From NCBI GenBank assembly GCA_017550165.1, contig JAFZQH010000029.1:97847-161846 (forward strand): a stretch of 64,000 nt of DNA. The letters run 5' to 3'. The DNA is from Lachnospiraceae bacterium. GTDB taxonomy: Bacteria; Bacillota; Clostridia; Lachnospirales; Lachnospiraceae. Shown here one piece after another: positions 63,623 to 64,000 of the stretch (the first letter of the stretch is position 1; the number at the start of each line of letters is the position of its first letter). The position numbers were made by a program, and so were the translations under genes. The notes beneath the pieces were generated by a model that saw only the letters and a program-made list of their open reading frames with translations, had not been told where the DNA came from and searched no databases.

Positions 63623-64000
63623 GTATTATTTCAAGTACATATACTGCATTATAAACTATAAAACGCAGTCCTTCCTCACCGATTTCTCCGGTTGCCAGAA
63701 AGCCGCACTTCTCCAAAACTCTCTGAGACGCCGCATTATCGGGATCCGATTCAGCTTCCACAGCTACCACTTCCGGATGGTCGAACGCCCACTTTAACGC
63801 AAGCTTCACAGCCTCTGTGGCGTAACCACGTCCCTGAAACTCGTCAAGGATACCATATCCGATCTCCGGGTTATGACCTGCCCCTATGCCCTTAAAACAG
63901 AAATCACCGATATGGGTTCCATCCATTTTCTCAATCATCCACATCGCATACCAGTCCCACTCTTCGGGATGAGCAAGGCAGCCTTCCAGCATTTCACTAT
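63594..64000 (-). CDS. GNAT-family N-acetyltransferase, 3' part (5' end outside window)
   Basis: The frame is open to the window edge. The visible 135 residues hold the acceptor/acetyl-CoA fold of RimJ/RimL-type enzymes: IGDFCFKGIG, GYGILDEFQGRGYATEAVKLAL (the Q/RGxGY/A pyrophosphate loop) and NAASQRVLEKCGF. About 45 N-terminal residues are missing. The product would acetylate an amine of a protein or small molecule; the target is unknown. The last codons form a terminator hairpin with a TTCG loop. Confidence 0.85.
   Translation of the reverse strand, partial: SEMLEGCLAHPEEWDWYAMWMIEKMDGTHIGDFCFKGIGAGHNPEIGYGILDEFQGRGYATEAVKLALKWAFDHPEVVAVEAESDPDNAASQRVLEKCGFLATGEIGEEGLRFIVYNAVYVLEIIQPCGSPWGF

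Overview
The window looks like chromosomal DNA from a Gram-positive anaerobe of the Clostridia, most probably Lachnospiraceae. This is inference from content: GC near 50 %, AGGAGG-type ribosome binding sites, lipoproteins and signal peptides without outer-membrane genes, an AmmeMemoRadiSam set, CotH/VTC/DUF4956 genes, hybrid kinases with SHEIRTPIN boxes, and large secreted proteins built of MBG-like and lysine-rich modules. I see no rRNA, tRNA, CRISPR array, prophage or intact insertion sequence. About 43 genes fill the window, mostly on the minus strand in long tightly spaced runs.

Layout. 1-3.4 kb: the 3' end of a glycoside-hydrolase-like gene, then a two-gene DUF4956 / Cthe_2159-like operon. 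3.5-6.8 kb: AmmeMemoRadiSam genes and an SGNH hydrolase. 6.8-13.7 kb: a membrane-anchored MBG surface protein with an acidic tail, an orphan HicB-like gene, an AAA ATPase whose leader is an exact 10-bp repeat array, and a 5'-nucleotidase lipoprotein. 13.7-27.3 kb: a run of minus-strand genes (HD-GYP, propeller hybrid kinase, tandem-REC protein, degenerate HD-GYP with an extra beta-rich tail, second tandem-REC protein, secreted GLUG/MBG protein, LDH2-type dehydrogenase) with gaps of 3-29 nt. 27.4-30.9 kb: CotH kinase, DUF4956 and VTC polymerase. 31-39 kb: DUF2130, a fucose isomerase-like enzyme, Nnr, a three-gene membrane/DUF6765 operon, and a GntR-DUF5808 operon. 39.3-49.2 kb: a long run encoding two half-size chromate transporters, an esterase, a copper ATPase, a 7TM hybrid kinase, a PTS-EIIC/half-EAL fusion and LarE. 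49.3-56.3 kb: a TetR regulator and a 2071-aa secreted protein. 56.4-63.1 kb: Fic protein, polysaccharide deacetylase, secreted papain-like peptidase and a hybrid kinase. The window ends inside a GNAT gene.

Working together. The recurring theme is signalling next to cell-surface proteins. Three separate secreted proteins end in the same lysine-rich module of about 100 residues, and two of them are in the same transcription run as kinases or HD-GYP proteins. A membrane sensor with a YYFDE-N-Y-G motif is shared by a degenerate HD-GYP protein and a hybrid kinase in different operons. The most unusual signals are the 10-bp phased repeat that forms the ATPase leader, the HD-GYP protein that has lost three metal-ligand histidines and carries a duplicated tail, the EIIC/half-EAL fusion, a probable internal start that would release a CopZ-like chaperone from copA, and three copies of a GACAGGGGACGG palindrome family each abutting a stop codon.
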